This document shows positions 52,716-64,000 of a DNA stretch of 64,000 nt, piece after piece (position 1 is the first letter of the stretch; the number at the start of each line of letters is the position of its first letter). A program made the position numbers and the translations under genes. Origin of the DNA: Clavaria fumosa (lineage: Eukaryota; Basidiomycota; Agaricomycetes; Agaricales; Clavariaceae); contig OX637796.1 of assembly GCA_951802425.1 (NCBI GenBank), positions 1,674,001 to 1,738,000 on the forward strand, in the 5' to 3' direction. A model generated the notes under the pieces. That model was not told the origin of the DNA, did not search any database, and saw nothing but the letters and a program-made list of their open reading frames with translations.

Positions 52716-55162
52716 CTCCTCCTCCTCCTCCTCCTCTTCTTCTTCTCCTCTTTCTCCTTTTTCTCCTTCACTCCCTCGAAGTCTTATGTCCTGGTAACTC
52801 CCTGCATCCTCCGCCTCATCCACTTCAGGCTCCACATCCATCTTCTCTTCATCATCAGTCTCACTCTCCCCTTCCACATACCGCCGCACCTGCTTGAGCT
52901 GCGCGGCATCCTTCAGTTTCTGTGATAGAGGAGCCGGTACGGCCGATGACCGCAGCTCGATCTGAGACAAAATCATCTCCAGTCTTCCGCTCAACGAGAG
53001 TAAACTCTCCTGCAAGGCAAGTCTGGTGGTCAGGGTCGCATGCAACCCGGACAAACGGGCGACGATGTCTGGCAGCTATGAAATGGGAATTAGTGTAACG
53101 GCGACGGCAGCTAAGCTCGAAGATAACATACTGCCATTAGGTACCCATAGTGAACGGCCAGCACTGCCTTCACCCATGCAAGTAATGTCATTCCTCTTTG
53201 TGAACTCGTGCCTGCGCCTCTCGCACCTGCCCTCCCACCTCGACCTAACCGCTCCATACAGGCAGTCAAGAGAGGCACCGCTAACTGGGGCGGCAGCCTC
53301 CTGACGGTGTTGCGTATGATAGTGTGATCTGAGTGGGTCAGACAAGTTTCCAGCAGCTGCGTGTCGGACGAGTGCAGTGCTTGTATAAGAGTGCGCGTAA
53401 GCGAATTCGCGGGTATGATGCCACCGCCTGCACTGGTGTTTTTTTCTTTCCTTTCAGACATTCTGGCCTCCGGCTCGCTGTCGCTACCCGACGAGGAAAC
53501 CTGACGCTGTACATCGTCCACACCTGAAAGGACATTGAGCCTCTGGCCAAGGCTCAGCTCTGCGAGATTGACGTCCAGATCACCGTCCAGATCACCGCTA
53601 AGACCTATAATATCTTGATCAAGGCCTAACGCATCTCCCGTGCGTACGGCAACATTAGTAGGCTCTGTGTATCGCTTGTTTGGTGCACCCTGTGAGGGTG
53701 CAAGGGCATCAGTAGTGCTTTCTAGTGTGGAGCTTGTGTAGGACGAACCAGAGGGTGTTGGATTTGTAGATCGAAAGCAGACCCGTCGTGGACCACATTC
53801 ATGTCTTGCACGAAATTGCCAGACTGGTCCATGTAGTGCTAGAAAGAGATGTAATTCACTAAATTAGCGAAACAAACAAAAAAAACATACAATGAACTCG
53901 AATTGAGGCCAGACGCCTGCAACTAATTTTGCAACACATATCTGCCCTACTCGGATGAAGCAGCCACCGATTACCTGAAGGCTCGAAGGATCCTTCTTCG
54001 CAGAGATGGAAATGATTGAGCTAGGGGTGAGTGTCGGCACTTTATGGTGGTGACTCTTAGTGGCACTGGCAAGGGACGTCAAGTCTGTCGGGATAGGGAA
54101 GATGCATATCTTCCCCGAGGCAGAGAGTGTCAAGATGCTCTGTTTTGGAGAAGCGGCATGCTTCTGCGCCTCGAAGGAAGACAAAGAGAACGATCGTGCA
54201 TCAGAATCAAGAGGGATAGAAGCGACAATTTTTCCTTCTGATATTTGACCAGACTGCATGTCGGGTAACCGCCAAATATAGATGAATCGATCACTCTGCG
54301 CCATCGAGAGAAAGCGAGTCGGTGGTGTTTGGGACACATCCCACTGTAGTTGTGTGACTGAGGAAGCATGGCCGATGAAGGATGCCAGCTCCTGTGGGTT
54401 TGGGGCTTCGTGCAGAGAGGCTTGAGCCAGATCTGCAGGCGTGGACAAGAGCCGGATCGAATGATTGGCTACCAGGATGTCTATCCTCTCGTTGTCCTCA
54501 ACAGAGAGTGGGCGAACGGCAAGGCTCGAATAAGCGATCTGATCATCGGTTCTCCAACTCTCATGGACATGATTTTTGGTTGCGTTCCAAAGGCAAATAC
54601 CCCCATCCGCACTGGAGGTCCAGAGGAGTGTCCCGCGATCGTTCCGTGGATGGACTACAACAGCCAGGATACTCGTAGTGCTGGAGGAGTGAGACAAAGA
54701 TCGCACGACCCTGCCATGTGCAGGTGAGAACAAGGACAGAGAGCCATCGGAGAGACCGAGCACAACGACCGGAGTGGATGGAGGCGTGTCACCCTCCGTT
54801 TCGGTTCCAGCGCCGAGGCTCTTCCGCTTCTTGCGTTTCTTCTTGCTCGGACGCTCCTGGTCAGATTCAGGCAGCTCCGTTGTCATGTTGGACAGACTCA
54901 GATTCGCCCATGTGAGAGCAGTCACTCGGGCAGATTCTATCACATACTCTGCCGCGGACTGACCTGACTGTGTATCGTAGACGCGTAGTCTGTGCTTGTC
55001 CAAGGCTAGAGACAGGAAAGCGAAGAAGGCGCCGTCATAGGAAAACGAGGAGAGCGCAGTGAGAGACGTGGTGTCTTGCACCACGGGCTGCGACAAAGTC
55101 GAGGATGACGCTGGGAGACCCCTCGGAGGCTTTGTGCGGCCCTTTTTGGAGCTGGAGGGCAT
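52518..55162 (-). CDS. UTP5: UTP5/WDR43 homologue of the small-subunit processome
   Basis: Starting at the ATG at 55162 (MPSSSKKGRTKPPRG), an exon of about 1.3 kb encodes WD40 repeats (FSYDGAFFAFLSLALDKHRL, GTLLWTSSADGGICLWN, FIGHASSVTQLQWD, SDRFIYIWRLPD). A linker exon (HYMDQSGNFVQDMN, then LAELSLGQRLNVLSG) comes next. The Utp12 domain follows (IPANSLTRTLIQALHSSDTQ, VRRLPPQLAVPLLTACMERL, WVKAVLAVHYGYLM). The C-terminal tail is extremely acidic and includes a Glu run of about 27 residues. UTP5 belongs to the t-UTP/UTP-A complex in pre-rRNA transcription and processing in the nucleolus. The gene is divergent from PHO85. Confidence 0.9.
52678..52752 (-). repeat. Trinucleotide repeat encoding poly-Glu in UTP5
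   Basis: A nearly pure GAG/GAA run (CTC/TTC on the plus strand) encodes about 27 consecutive Glu and likely varies in length between strains. Confidence 0.9.
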
Positions 55163-55455
55163 AGAATTGTCTAAAAAAGCAAGTTTTTCGGCAGGAGACG
55201 CCTATGTTGGCTTGCACAACTCACCCGACGCGAAGGACGACGAGACGCGCTGCTGAAAAATTCAATCCTCAATTTCCTGGCACAAACAAATCAAAACAAA
55301 CCGGGCGACACAGCCCAAATATGGAACTGCGCTTGCTCGACTCACAACTTGTGAAGCCAACTCCGCACTGTTCAGCCAAGCGACATTCCATTACCGCCAT
55401 TGTTTTAGCAGCTGACACTACTACATAGCGCCGCTTTTACTGCTGGTCCGCTGTC

Positions 55456-56919
55456 ATGAACTACATTCAGGTGGGTGGGCTCAACTATCTTCACAGCAAT
55501 GAATGAGAGCGACTCATGTCCATCGCAGCTAGAAAGATTAGGTAGGGGCGGGATCTATGGAACTGCTATTGCGTGACTGACTTTGCTGCTAGGTGAAGGC
55601 ACTTATGCAAAGGTCTACAAGGTGCGTATGCCACTGCCGAAGTGCGGCCAGCTTGGCTTAGGTTATACTAGGGTCGCTCCAGGACCACCAACGAAATCGT
55701 CGCCCTGAAAGAAATCAATCTCGATGCAGAAGAAGGGACACCATCGACGGCTATCCGCGAAATTTCTTTGATGAAAGAGCTCAAACACGTCAACGTTGTG
55801 CGCCTGCATGATGTCATTCACACCGAGACGAAACTCGTTCTTATTTTCGAGTACTGCGACCAAGACCTCAAGAAGTACATGGACCAGCACGGCGACCGAG
55901 GCGCCTTGGATCCAAACACCGTTCGCAGCTTCATGTACCAGCTCCTGAAAGGCACCTCGTTTTGTCACGAGAACCAAGTCTTGCACCGCGATCTTAAGCC
56001 TCAGAACCTTCTCATTAATCGCAAGGGCGAACTGAAACTAGGAGATTTTGGCCTTGCGCGAGCTTTTGGTGTCCCAGTCAACACTTTTTCTAACGAGGTA
56101 ATCCCAGTTTCATCCCTAACTTTGTGTTTCTCAACGCACCCTGCCTCAGGTCGTCACGCTATGGTATCGGCCTCCAGATGTACTTCTCGGATCTAGGACA
56201 TACACGACGTCGATTGACGTGTGGTCCTGCGGATGTATCTTCGCTGAGATGATTTCGGGCGTACCCTTGTTTCGCGGGAAAGATAATCAAGATCAGCTGC
56301 TGCATATCATGAGAATCATTGGGACACCAGATGATACTGTGTTGCAAAAGATCGCCGCTGACTCGGTCAGGATAAACAAAACTGCTAAGTAGGCATCTAC
56401 TCACTCGTCTCTTTTAGCCCGACATACACCTCAAACCGTTCCCTCGTTACCCGAAGATTCCATTCCAGCAAGTGCTGCCGAAAGCGTCCCCTCAAGGTCA
56501 GGCCATTTCTTTACGTGATAGGCCGCAAAAAAATCTGAACGCTTGTAGCCATCGACCTACTTGAACGCCTTCTTCAATTTGACCCGAGTAAACGGATCAG
56601 TGCGACTGATGCGTTGTCGCACCCGTATTTCACAGGAGCAGTCAACGCATTCCCCAACCCCATGCCTCCTCCAGCATACAACTATTCCCATCCGCGCGGG
56701 CACCACGCCCAGGCACCGCCGCAGGCACAAATTTCCTACGGCCATATTCCGCCCAATGCCTACGCGCAAGCGGCGCACCACGCTCCTGTGCAATACCCAC
56801 CACCCCAGACCCAGGCTCAATTCCAAGCGCAGCAAGCACAGGCGCAGGCACAGGCGCAAGCACAGGCTCAAGCCCAACAAGCCGCTGGCTATGCATACCC
56901 ATATGGCCATGGCCGGTGA
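55456..56919 (+). CDS. PHO85: PHO85/CDK5-type cyclin-dependent kinase
   Basis: Small exons open the gene: 55456-55470 (MNYIQ), 55529-55541 (13 nt, LERL), 55593-55621, then longer ones. Splicing gives [20 protein letters not shown] (Gly loop), VALKEINLD (ATP Lys), the cyclin helix [48 protein letters not shown] (DFG and T-loop typical of Pho85), [25 protein letters not shown] and [20 protein letters not shown]. An added ~90-residue Pro/Gln/Ala/Tyr-rich tail includes an AQAQAQ run. In yeast Pho85 governs phosphate and nutrient signalling. It shares a 293-bp divergent promoter with UTP5. Confidence 0.93.
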
Positions 56920-57264
56920 TCTGCCCTCACTGTCTCGATGAGAGCGTTGGAGTTCCCTCGAGTGGTCACCCCGTGGAGCATTGTATGTGTACTGAGAAAT
57001 AAGTCGTCTAGCATGAATTTTCGATAAACATTTCCCTTTGAATGGAACGTAAGGAACTTGTTACCTTGTGGCCAATCGCACTGGGATGGCGCATCCATTT
57101 TGATTACGAACAAATCGATAATACAGTACTGCGTGCATAATGTGTACATTCAAATGCTGTAGACAATTGACATCCTCTGCGAGATAACGTGTATGGTGCT
57201 CAGATATCTTGTGTACAATTCCATTGCGTGTGCGAAAAATCTTGTCGGAGTTGATTACTTAGGG
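56920..57264. other. Convergent intergenic region PHO85 / histidine kinase
   Basis: About 345 bp of AT-leaning sequence that must hold both 3' untranslated regions and poly(A) sites. No gene is seen. Confidence 0.5.
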
Positions 57265-60200
57265 TCAGAAGTCGTCCCAAACATGGTGAGAAGCGAATGT
57301 AGATCGTCTATAGATGCTTAGGCAACGTTGAAGTGCATGTCTAGGAACCTGGGACGTACTTTTTCTCAAGGGTTTGCTAAAGAAGGCGTTCATTCCTGCA
57401 CTTGAGCAGAGCTGCTTTGTTGACTCCTGGCAATCAGCGCTAAGGGCGACGACTAGAACATGTCTTGTTAAGATAATAAATGTTGGGAATGAAAATGGGG
57501 GTTGACTTGGTAGTGAGACTGGCGTCTTCCTCTCATTTTCCAGTAATCGAATTTGTTTCGTAGCCTCTACACCATCACACACAGGCATATCTTCAAATTT
57601 TCTGGTGACAAACCAGCAGTGTAATAGAAACCGCGGGACTCACGATGATCAAAAAGCGCTAGGGTGAAGTGACCTGGCGGGTGTGACTCCCATTCTGGGC
57701 AGGTGTTTGGAAATGAGACGAAGTGGTATTAGAAGCATCAATGGATCCCACCAGCCAGAGCCTCAACCCCATTGCTAGTAGCCGTGACGTTGAGTTCGAA
57801 TTGTTGCAATTGACGAACTAGGAGTTGTTGCGCCACAGGGTTGTCTACAGGACGTGAATCGTGGATAGCGCGGTGAGGGTAAGGCAGCGTCTCGCACCTT
57901 CTGCGATGAGGACATTGCCGTAGAGAGTCCGGTGCGGAAGAGTTGGACGTGCATTATCAACTGCGGCACTTTGAATGTGGTTAGGAGCTGCGTTCGTCAA
58001 GTGTTTCAAGTTGGCCAACGTCCGTAACAGGCGTAACGTCCGAGGCGGTTTGGTTAATTTAAATACACCAGGAGCAGATGACCTAAAAAGCGGATGTCCG
58101 GACAGAGAATCAGTCGTAGGCGTGTATAGATGAATGAGCTTGGTCTCCCGCAATGCAATGAACGGCAGAGAATGAAGGAAATGTGCGAGTTCGTCAGCGT
58201 GTGTCTCGGACTGATCATCGAGGATTAGGAAGTCAAGTGGCGGCTGAAGTTGACTAGTACGCAAGTAAGCCTCCGCTTCATGTATGGAGGACACGAAGGT
58301 AACGGAAAACCCGGAGAGCATGGTCTTCAATAGGGTAGCAGTCGTAGGTGACGACGAGCACACGAAGATACGGAGCGCTCGAGTTTCTAGCAACATCGCT
58401 CTAAGCTCGGTAATCTCTCGAAGAGCCTGTAGAAATCCACTTGGCATACGTGATATGATGAGAGATTAAGTATCCTACCTTCTGCGCTTCTTCAGTGTTG
58501 CAGATCTTGACGGGGATGGTGAACCAGAAGGTTGACCCGTGATTGAGCTCGGATTGGACGCCAATAGCTCCTCCCATAAGCTTCACGAGTTGCCGAGATA
58601 TACTGAGGCCTAAGCCTGTGCCGCCGAAACGCCTGGAAAAGACGCGTTGCGTGAGAGATGAATGATCAGAGCGTGAGCAATGTCACACACCTTGTGCTCT
58701 GTGACGTTGAATGCATGAGAAGGTCATTGCAAAACTAAGAAACATCACGTACCGAGTTGTCCGCTTGTTGGAACGGTACAAAAAGAAGGTCCACATCACT
58801 CAAGGATAAACCAATGCCCGAATCCCTTTGAAATATACGACATCAGAGACCTCATTTCGTGTTCACGCCGATACGTACTGGATGACGAATTTAAGACTAA
58901 CGTCCCCTCGGGTCATTCCATTGGCCTCTGCACAAGTCTTGGACTTATCAACGGAACATATGATTCGCACAGAACCGTTTGCCGTGAACTTGACAGCGTT
59001 TCCGATGAGGTTCATCAGCACTGAAGAACGTTAGTCCATCCTTCAATGATAATAGATCAAGGCGTCCACCTTGTCGAATGCGCGCGTAATCTGCTGTCAC
59101 CCCTGTTATTGATATCAGGGCGGGGAATAGCAGTTTACTGGAAGTGACACAAACATGCAGGGACATCTGGTTCGATATTAAAAGACAGGTCGAGTTTCTT
59201 CGCTGCCATAGGTAACAGTAGCTCCATGCAATCCTGTCGAGATCGTCAAGGGTACCGACAACAATCTATCCGAGCGAAAGATACACACTGCGATAATATT
59301 CTCCACCGAAAAACCCGAATATTCCAACTTGACAGCTGTTCAAAGCAATCGATCAGGCAAACATGGCGTCAAGGCTGGCTAAGGAACGAGCCTGAAGCTT
59401 CAAGCTTGCTGTAATCGAGGATAGAATCGATGATCTAGGAGTAAACCCGTCAGTCTCGAATGTCGACTACTGCGAGATCAACAGACCTTCAATAGCAGCT
59501 CACAAGACTGCTTGGCAGTTTGTACTTGGGAGATCGAAGTAAGGCTTCATGGCGACACCGTGGATTAAACAAGACCGACCGATCTCGCTCTGTCCTGGGT
59601 TTAATTCCGTGCCGCTCAGCAGATCCAGCAGACCGTAGAATGAGCTATATCCCAACATAAGCAAATGAGGACATGGATATATCCTATCAAATACTGCACC
59701 TAAAAGGGGTTCGTAGCTCGTGGCTCATGGATGCCAGAAAATTACTTTTAATCTACGTGTCTGTCAGTCTACTGTGCTGTCAGCTTTAGCCTCTAAGAAC
59801 GACACCTTTGTGGCTTTTAAAGCATCCTCCCGGCTTTTGCGCGCAGCTTCCAAAGCCTCTCTTTGTGCAGAAATCATCCTGAGATTTTCCCTTGTGCCGG
59901 CCTGAACAGAGCGGAAGAGCAGGGCGTTTGAGATACTGATGCTTGCTTGTTGACACAGTAATGTCAAGATGGTCACAATGCGTTGCGAGAAAGCATAGGT
60001 AGACGCCACGTAAAGAGCACCAAACGTTTGTCCACGATTACTGAATATGGGCAAGCAAACAACAGAGCGATGAGGACTTTGACCAGCTTCAGAGGAGAAA
60101 CGCGGATCCGCGGCAACATCGTCATAGTATATACGTTCTTTGGTATTGAGGGCTGAACATGCGATCACCAGGGTGCGTCTAATACGATCAGCATCTCACG

Positions 60201-63200
60201 AACCGTGTTGTATGATGGCCTTTTGTAAAGGATCATTGATCGTCCGTATCGATTTAGGATTGCTGTAAGCTTTATGTTAAGTAGCTTCTGAATCCTGACA
60301 GTGTCCACTCACTCATGCACTCGACAGGCGCCAGGTGGGACCATACTTGTCGTAACGGTATAGTCTCCCGCCTCCCTGGCAATCACCACGCAGGTGCTCT
60401 GAGATCCAGACGTTTCTGGAATGTGTTTAGTTGAGTGTATGGACGTATCCTAGAACTACACATTACCGGTCGTGATCTCAGTCAAACGTCGTAGGGCTTC
60501 AGTAGAATCAGCTCGGGCCACGCCGTAAGCGTTTAAGAGAGTGTATCACCAGAAGCCAGATTGATATCGCTTGAAACATCCTTACTCCACTTGAGAATGG
60601 CGGCCAGATCAGCGGCCGCTAATGAAGAGGTTTCTCGTGCTTCACCGGCCTTCACATTCTCGCGTTCGGGCGGCACAGATGAGGGAGAAGTGTAGCCAAC
60701 CATCACGCTATCAGTTTGAACGGATGCATCGGAGAACGTAGAACGCTTCTGTGAATGATGGGGAAACTTGCCCATTATGGACGACATGAAATTCCTAGTT
60801 GAGCACAGTATGAGCGGAAGTCATCTCTGCGCAGAGGGGGCTTACGCGACGCCCATAGCGCCCCACTGTTTCTGTCTGGTTATTCCTCGACGCTGCAACT
60901 CAGAACCCAGGCTTTTAACGCCTTGATTGACAAGGTAACTCCCTTGCTGCGACCAAATTGTAAGGAAGAGCTCAGCAGACATAGATCGGTGCAAACCAGA
61001 AATAAGACCCATCCTTCCTCCAAGAGCCAGTCGTTGCTTGATGCAAGCCTGATCACAGAGGTATGAGCACGCGAAGACATTCCTACTGAGTTGCGTACGT
61101 GAAAGCCACATCATATAACTTCAAAGCCTCTGGTTTGCCCGTCAAGGCTGCCAATTCAGCATCCTACGAAGGCTATTAGCGCACGAAGCTGGGGTGGAAG
61201 ACACGCATACGACGAGAGCAATCCAGGTCCCTGTGTTCACGGGACTCGGAGAAAGCCATCTTTAAATGCGTTAGGCCGTGAGGAAAGAATTGTTGTACCA
61301 CGATTTACTTCCGAATATAATTCTGGTTCACGTCAATTTGCTCAAGATATCTGCGACGGATATCGGAGGAAATCCGTCCTCGGCGTAGACAAGCGATCAG
61401 CGACAAGCTGTGGAAGAACAGCGAGTAACGTATATGGCGATGACTTCAAACGTTCTCGTCAATAGAGGTAGGAGATCAATCAGTCCATGGATTTACTCAC
61501 TTCGGGTGTTTGGTCCTTGTTTCGTAGACAGAAAATCCGAGCTCAGCGGCCTCCTTCACGAAACCCATGCAAAATAGGCCGACAAGCTTCATCTCTGTTA
61601 ACCTGTGGTAGGCACGTCATAATCCAACTTGCGCACCTTAAAAGAGTTAAACCTATACAACGAAAATGTACATCAACCGCTCAAGTGTGAAATAGGGTGA
61701 CGTACCAGTTCATAAGAAGCGGAAGATTGCCTGAAGACGCCCGGGCTTGCGCAATGTATTCAGATTCTTTGTAATCCTTGGTATCGAACGCGGTATCAAC
61801 CGATTTCGCATTGGTCTGGCCTGCCAGTGCTCGTACGCAACTCAAAAGGGCTTTCAAATAATAGCATCATGATCACAACGTATCAAGCGCAAAAGGATCA
61901 CATACTCGTAGCAAGGACGTTGGCGTCGCCACCCGGGGCCCATAACCTTACATCATTGACACACTACGGGTGGGTCAGATCGTGTGATTAAAAAGACTTT
62001 AAACGCTGACCTCCTCTGCCGCTGTGACTAGGTCGCTCACTAGAAAGCTCAATTAATATGGACGAGAAACAATGGCGAGATGTAGACATACAATGATTAC
62101 TGAGGAAGAGCTTCGTCATAATGGTGTGTATACTTGCGAGGCTGGTGTATACGCTGGGACCAGCATATGTGTAGGCAGAAGGTTTGATTTGTCTGGACAA
62201 ATTTGCACCCACCGGTCTCCGGCGCTATGTCCGTACTTAAGAGCAGCTTCCAATCGGAGTATGTTGGCGCGAAGGTGAACGTTGTCGAAGGGAGACACCA
62301 TCGCAGCAAACAGCGTGTGCGCCCGGCTGTACTAAGCATAAACTATTGTGCCTACGAGCAATCGAGCGACTGACCATTTCTCTACAGTGGTTCCATGTAA
62401 TTCCGCGATACGTAAAGCAAGCCGGCCTAGATCGACCGAGAATCGATAGAGCTCTCGTCTTTCGGCAGCAGCTGGTTGAGAAAAGTAAAGGAATTAATTT
62501 TTTTGTACATCATATTGAGCAACGACTTGCCGCCAAGCGTCCAGAAAAATCCTAGGGCCGTTCCAGGGGATATACCACCCCTGCAGTATAATCGGATGTT
62601 AGCACGAATTCCCACGTCTTCGCATACACTGCACCTCAAGGCCAGCTGAATGGTCTGATAATGCGCGCTGAGAGAGGGAGACCATGCAGCGAATAGGTGG
62701 GTAACTCACTGTCAATCCGACGATATGGGAAAAGTTCTCTCCTGAACTCCAATACGCGTTCGTTCCTGAGATATATCTGTTTCAGAGACAAGAGCATCTA
62801 CAAAGTCAAAGCCTGACTACTCACCCGCTTCATTTAATAGCGCCACTGCCAAGTCCGTTCTGGGATCTGTGGCACGAGGCAACGCCAAAATCTCCTCAAA
62901 CCCAATGGCCAAGATCTCATTCTTCACAACATCGAACATCGCATCGGCTTCTGCCTTGGTTGGCGATCTGTTCACCTCCACCCCGAGTAGATGAAGGGCC
63001 ATGAGTGTGTCAGTCAGCGCGTCCTTGAATCTATTACGCATCCAATGATTCCGAGACCGCAGTCTGAGGACTTTGGCCTTGTCTTCGGAGCATTCAACAT
63101 GACGGAAGCAATCTTGAATAATGGTATCAGATGCCTCGCAATCCCCTGAACAACATATCAGGAATTGTTTCGAAGTCACGTTAAACCCACAGGCCTTTCC

Positions 63201-64000
63201 AAGTAAAAAGACTAATGAAGAAGGTAAGGATGTGACCAGGTAGCCAAGAAGCAGTCAACTCACGAAGCCAATCTCGACAAAAGAGAGAGAGTACGGCTTG
63301 GGTTCTCCTCCCAAGTGTTAACATGAAGTAGTCGTGTTGCACTCGTAAACGACTGCAAAGCAAGCTGTGCAAAGGATAAAATGAGTGAAAACGATGCCTA
63401 AAGGCATTCTACCAGGGCATTCGTGGTTACCTCGTGTGCTCCTCTTGCCCAGGCTGATTCGCCTGCATCTATGAGGACTTCTAGGATCTCGTCTCTTTTG
63501 GGGTGACTGTGCAGTAGTGGGAAGCAACTGTTCAATGACGTTCAGCGAAGCGTCGTAAAGAAAGAAAAAAATGGCATGTAAATACCGTTTAGCGTGTTCG
63601 GCTGTACGATAGACGTCTATCGGCGTCTCATCTAACAGTGCCAAGATGATCTTCAAATGAGGCTGTATGTGAACAAGGTGGCCAATGCCGAAAGCGACGA
63701 AAATAACGAACCCTGAGCCTCATTCTAGCGGTCACTTCCTCAGGCAACGACTCAGCATCAGCTTGTGCAGCTTGGCGATACCGATCATGCGCAAAGCTAC
63801 ACATATCACGGGCGTGCTGCATGAGCCAGCCCTCCGCAACGGCCGCTTGTAACCCGCGCATCGACGCGCGGGACGACGATGGGTTCGTGTCCCGCATGCT
63901 CGACACTGCCCGACGCATATTCCAGTGCCCATCCGGCTCCTTATCTGAGCCGTTCGAGTCTTCCCAGTCCATCATGAGCGACACTTCCGTCACTTTGAAA
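57265..64000 (-). CDS. Hybrid histidine kinase with GAF and two receiver-like domains, 5' end beyond the window
   Basis: The gene reads leftward with many introns. In order: a TPR/ATPase-like central region ([57 protein letters not shown]), a GAF domain ([40 protein letters not shown]), a helical linker, the H-box [14 protein letters not shown] with the phospho-His, the N-box [16 protein letters not shown] and the G-box [20 protein letters not shown] diverged receiver (58447-57960, [11 protein letters not shown]) and a canonical receiver ([46 protein letters not shown]) finish it, with TGA at 57267-57265. This matches group X fungal hybrid kinases, whose N-terminal Ser/Thr-kinase-like domain would lie past 64000. 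Confidence 0.85.

Overview
The window looks like a basidiomycete (probably Agaricomycete) nuclear chromosome segment. Genes are packed tightly on both strands and broken by many introns of about 35-70 nt. Most products have clear fungal counterparts: TRAPP, GID/CTLH and UTP complexes, a copper-fist regulator, a GH72 glucanosyltransferase, a mushroom-type sesquiterpene synthase and a hybrid histidine kinase. Both retroelements are of fungal types. No RNA genes or CRISPR arrays were seen. All exon boundaries were read by eye from GT/GC..AG signals and reading frame.

Left (1-8.8 kb): an unrecognised minus-strand gene is broken by an intact Ty3/gypsy chromovirus (1300-7129; 305-bp LTRs, GTGAG target duplication, Gag, Pol with chromodomain, and a PBS that matches the element's own predicted 5' RNA end). 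A 104-bp tandem duplication next to the insertion also shifts the frame.

Housekeeping block (8.9-25.8 kb): TRS31, MFAP1, HEM3, a UBE2W-like E2, a copper-fist factor, ISA1, VID30/GID1, PUF6, UMP1 and an FAD amine-oxidase-like flavoprotein, mostly in divergent or convergent pairs. Several have unusual exons: an 11-nt exon in HEM3, and exons holding only the start codon in UMP1 and the copper-fist gene.

RNAi block (26.2-36.8 kb): two tandem cellular RNA-dependent RNA polymerase genes from a duplication of about 5 kb that also copied part of the neighbouring NFU1, leaving an NFU1 relic between them. Several introns here are GC-AG.

Second element (37.2-43.2 kb): a young Ngaro-type tyrosine-recombinase retrotransposon with A1-ORFs-B1-A2-B2 split direct repeats, and a gag holding an exon+intron tandem duplication that keeps the frame.

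Right block (43.5-64 kb): terpene synthase, SUR7/PalI-like membrane protein, GH72 GPI-anchored glucanosyltransferase, an unknown Ser-rich protein, Fpg/Nei-type DNA glycosylase, UTP5, PHO85-type CDK, and a large hybrid histidine kinase that runs off the right edge.

The window thus combines transposons, CpG-biased decay in the LTR element, and duplicated RNA-silencing polymerases amid core cellular genes.
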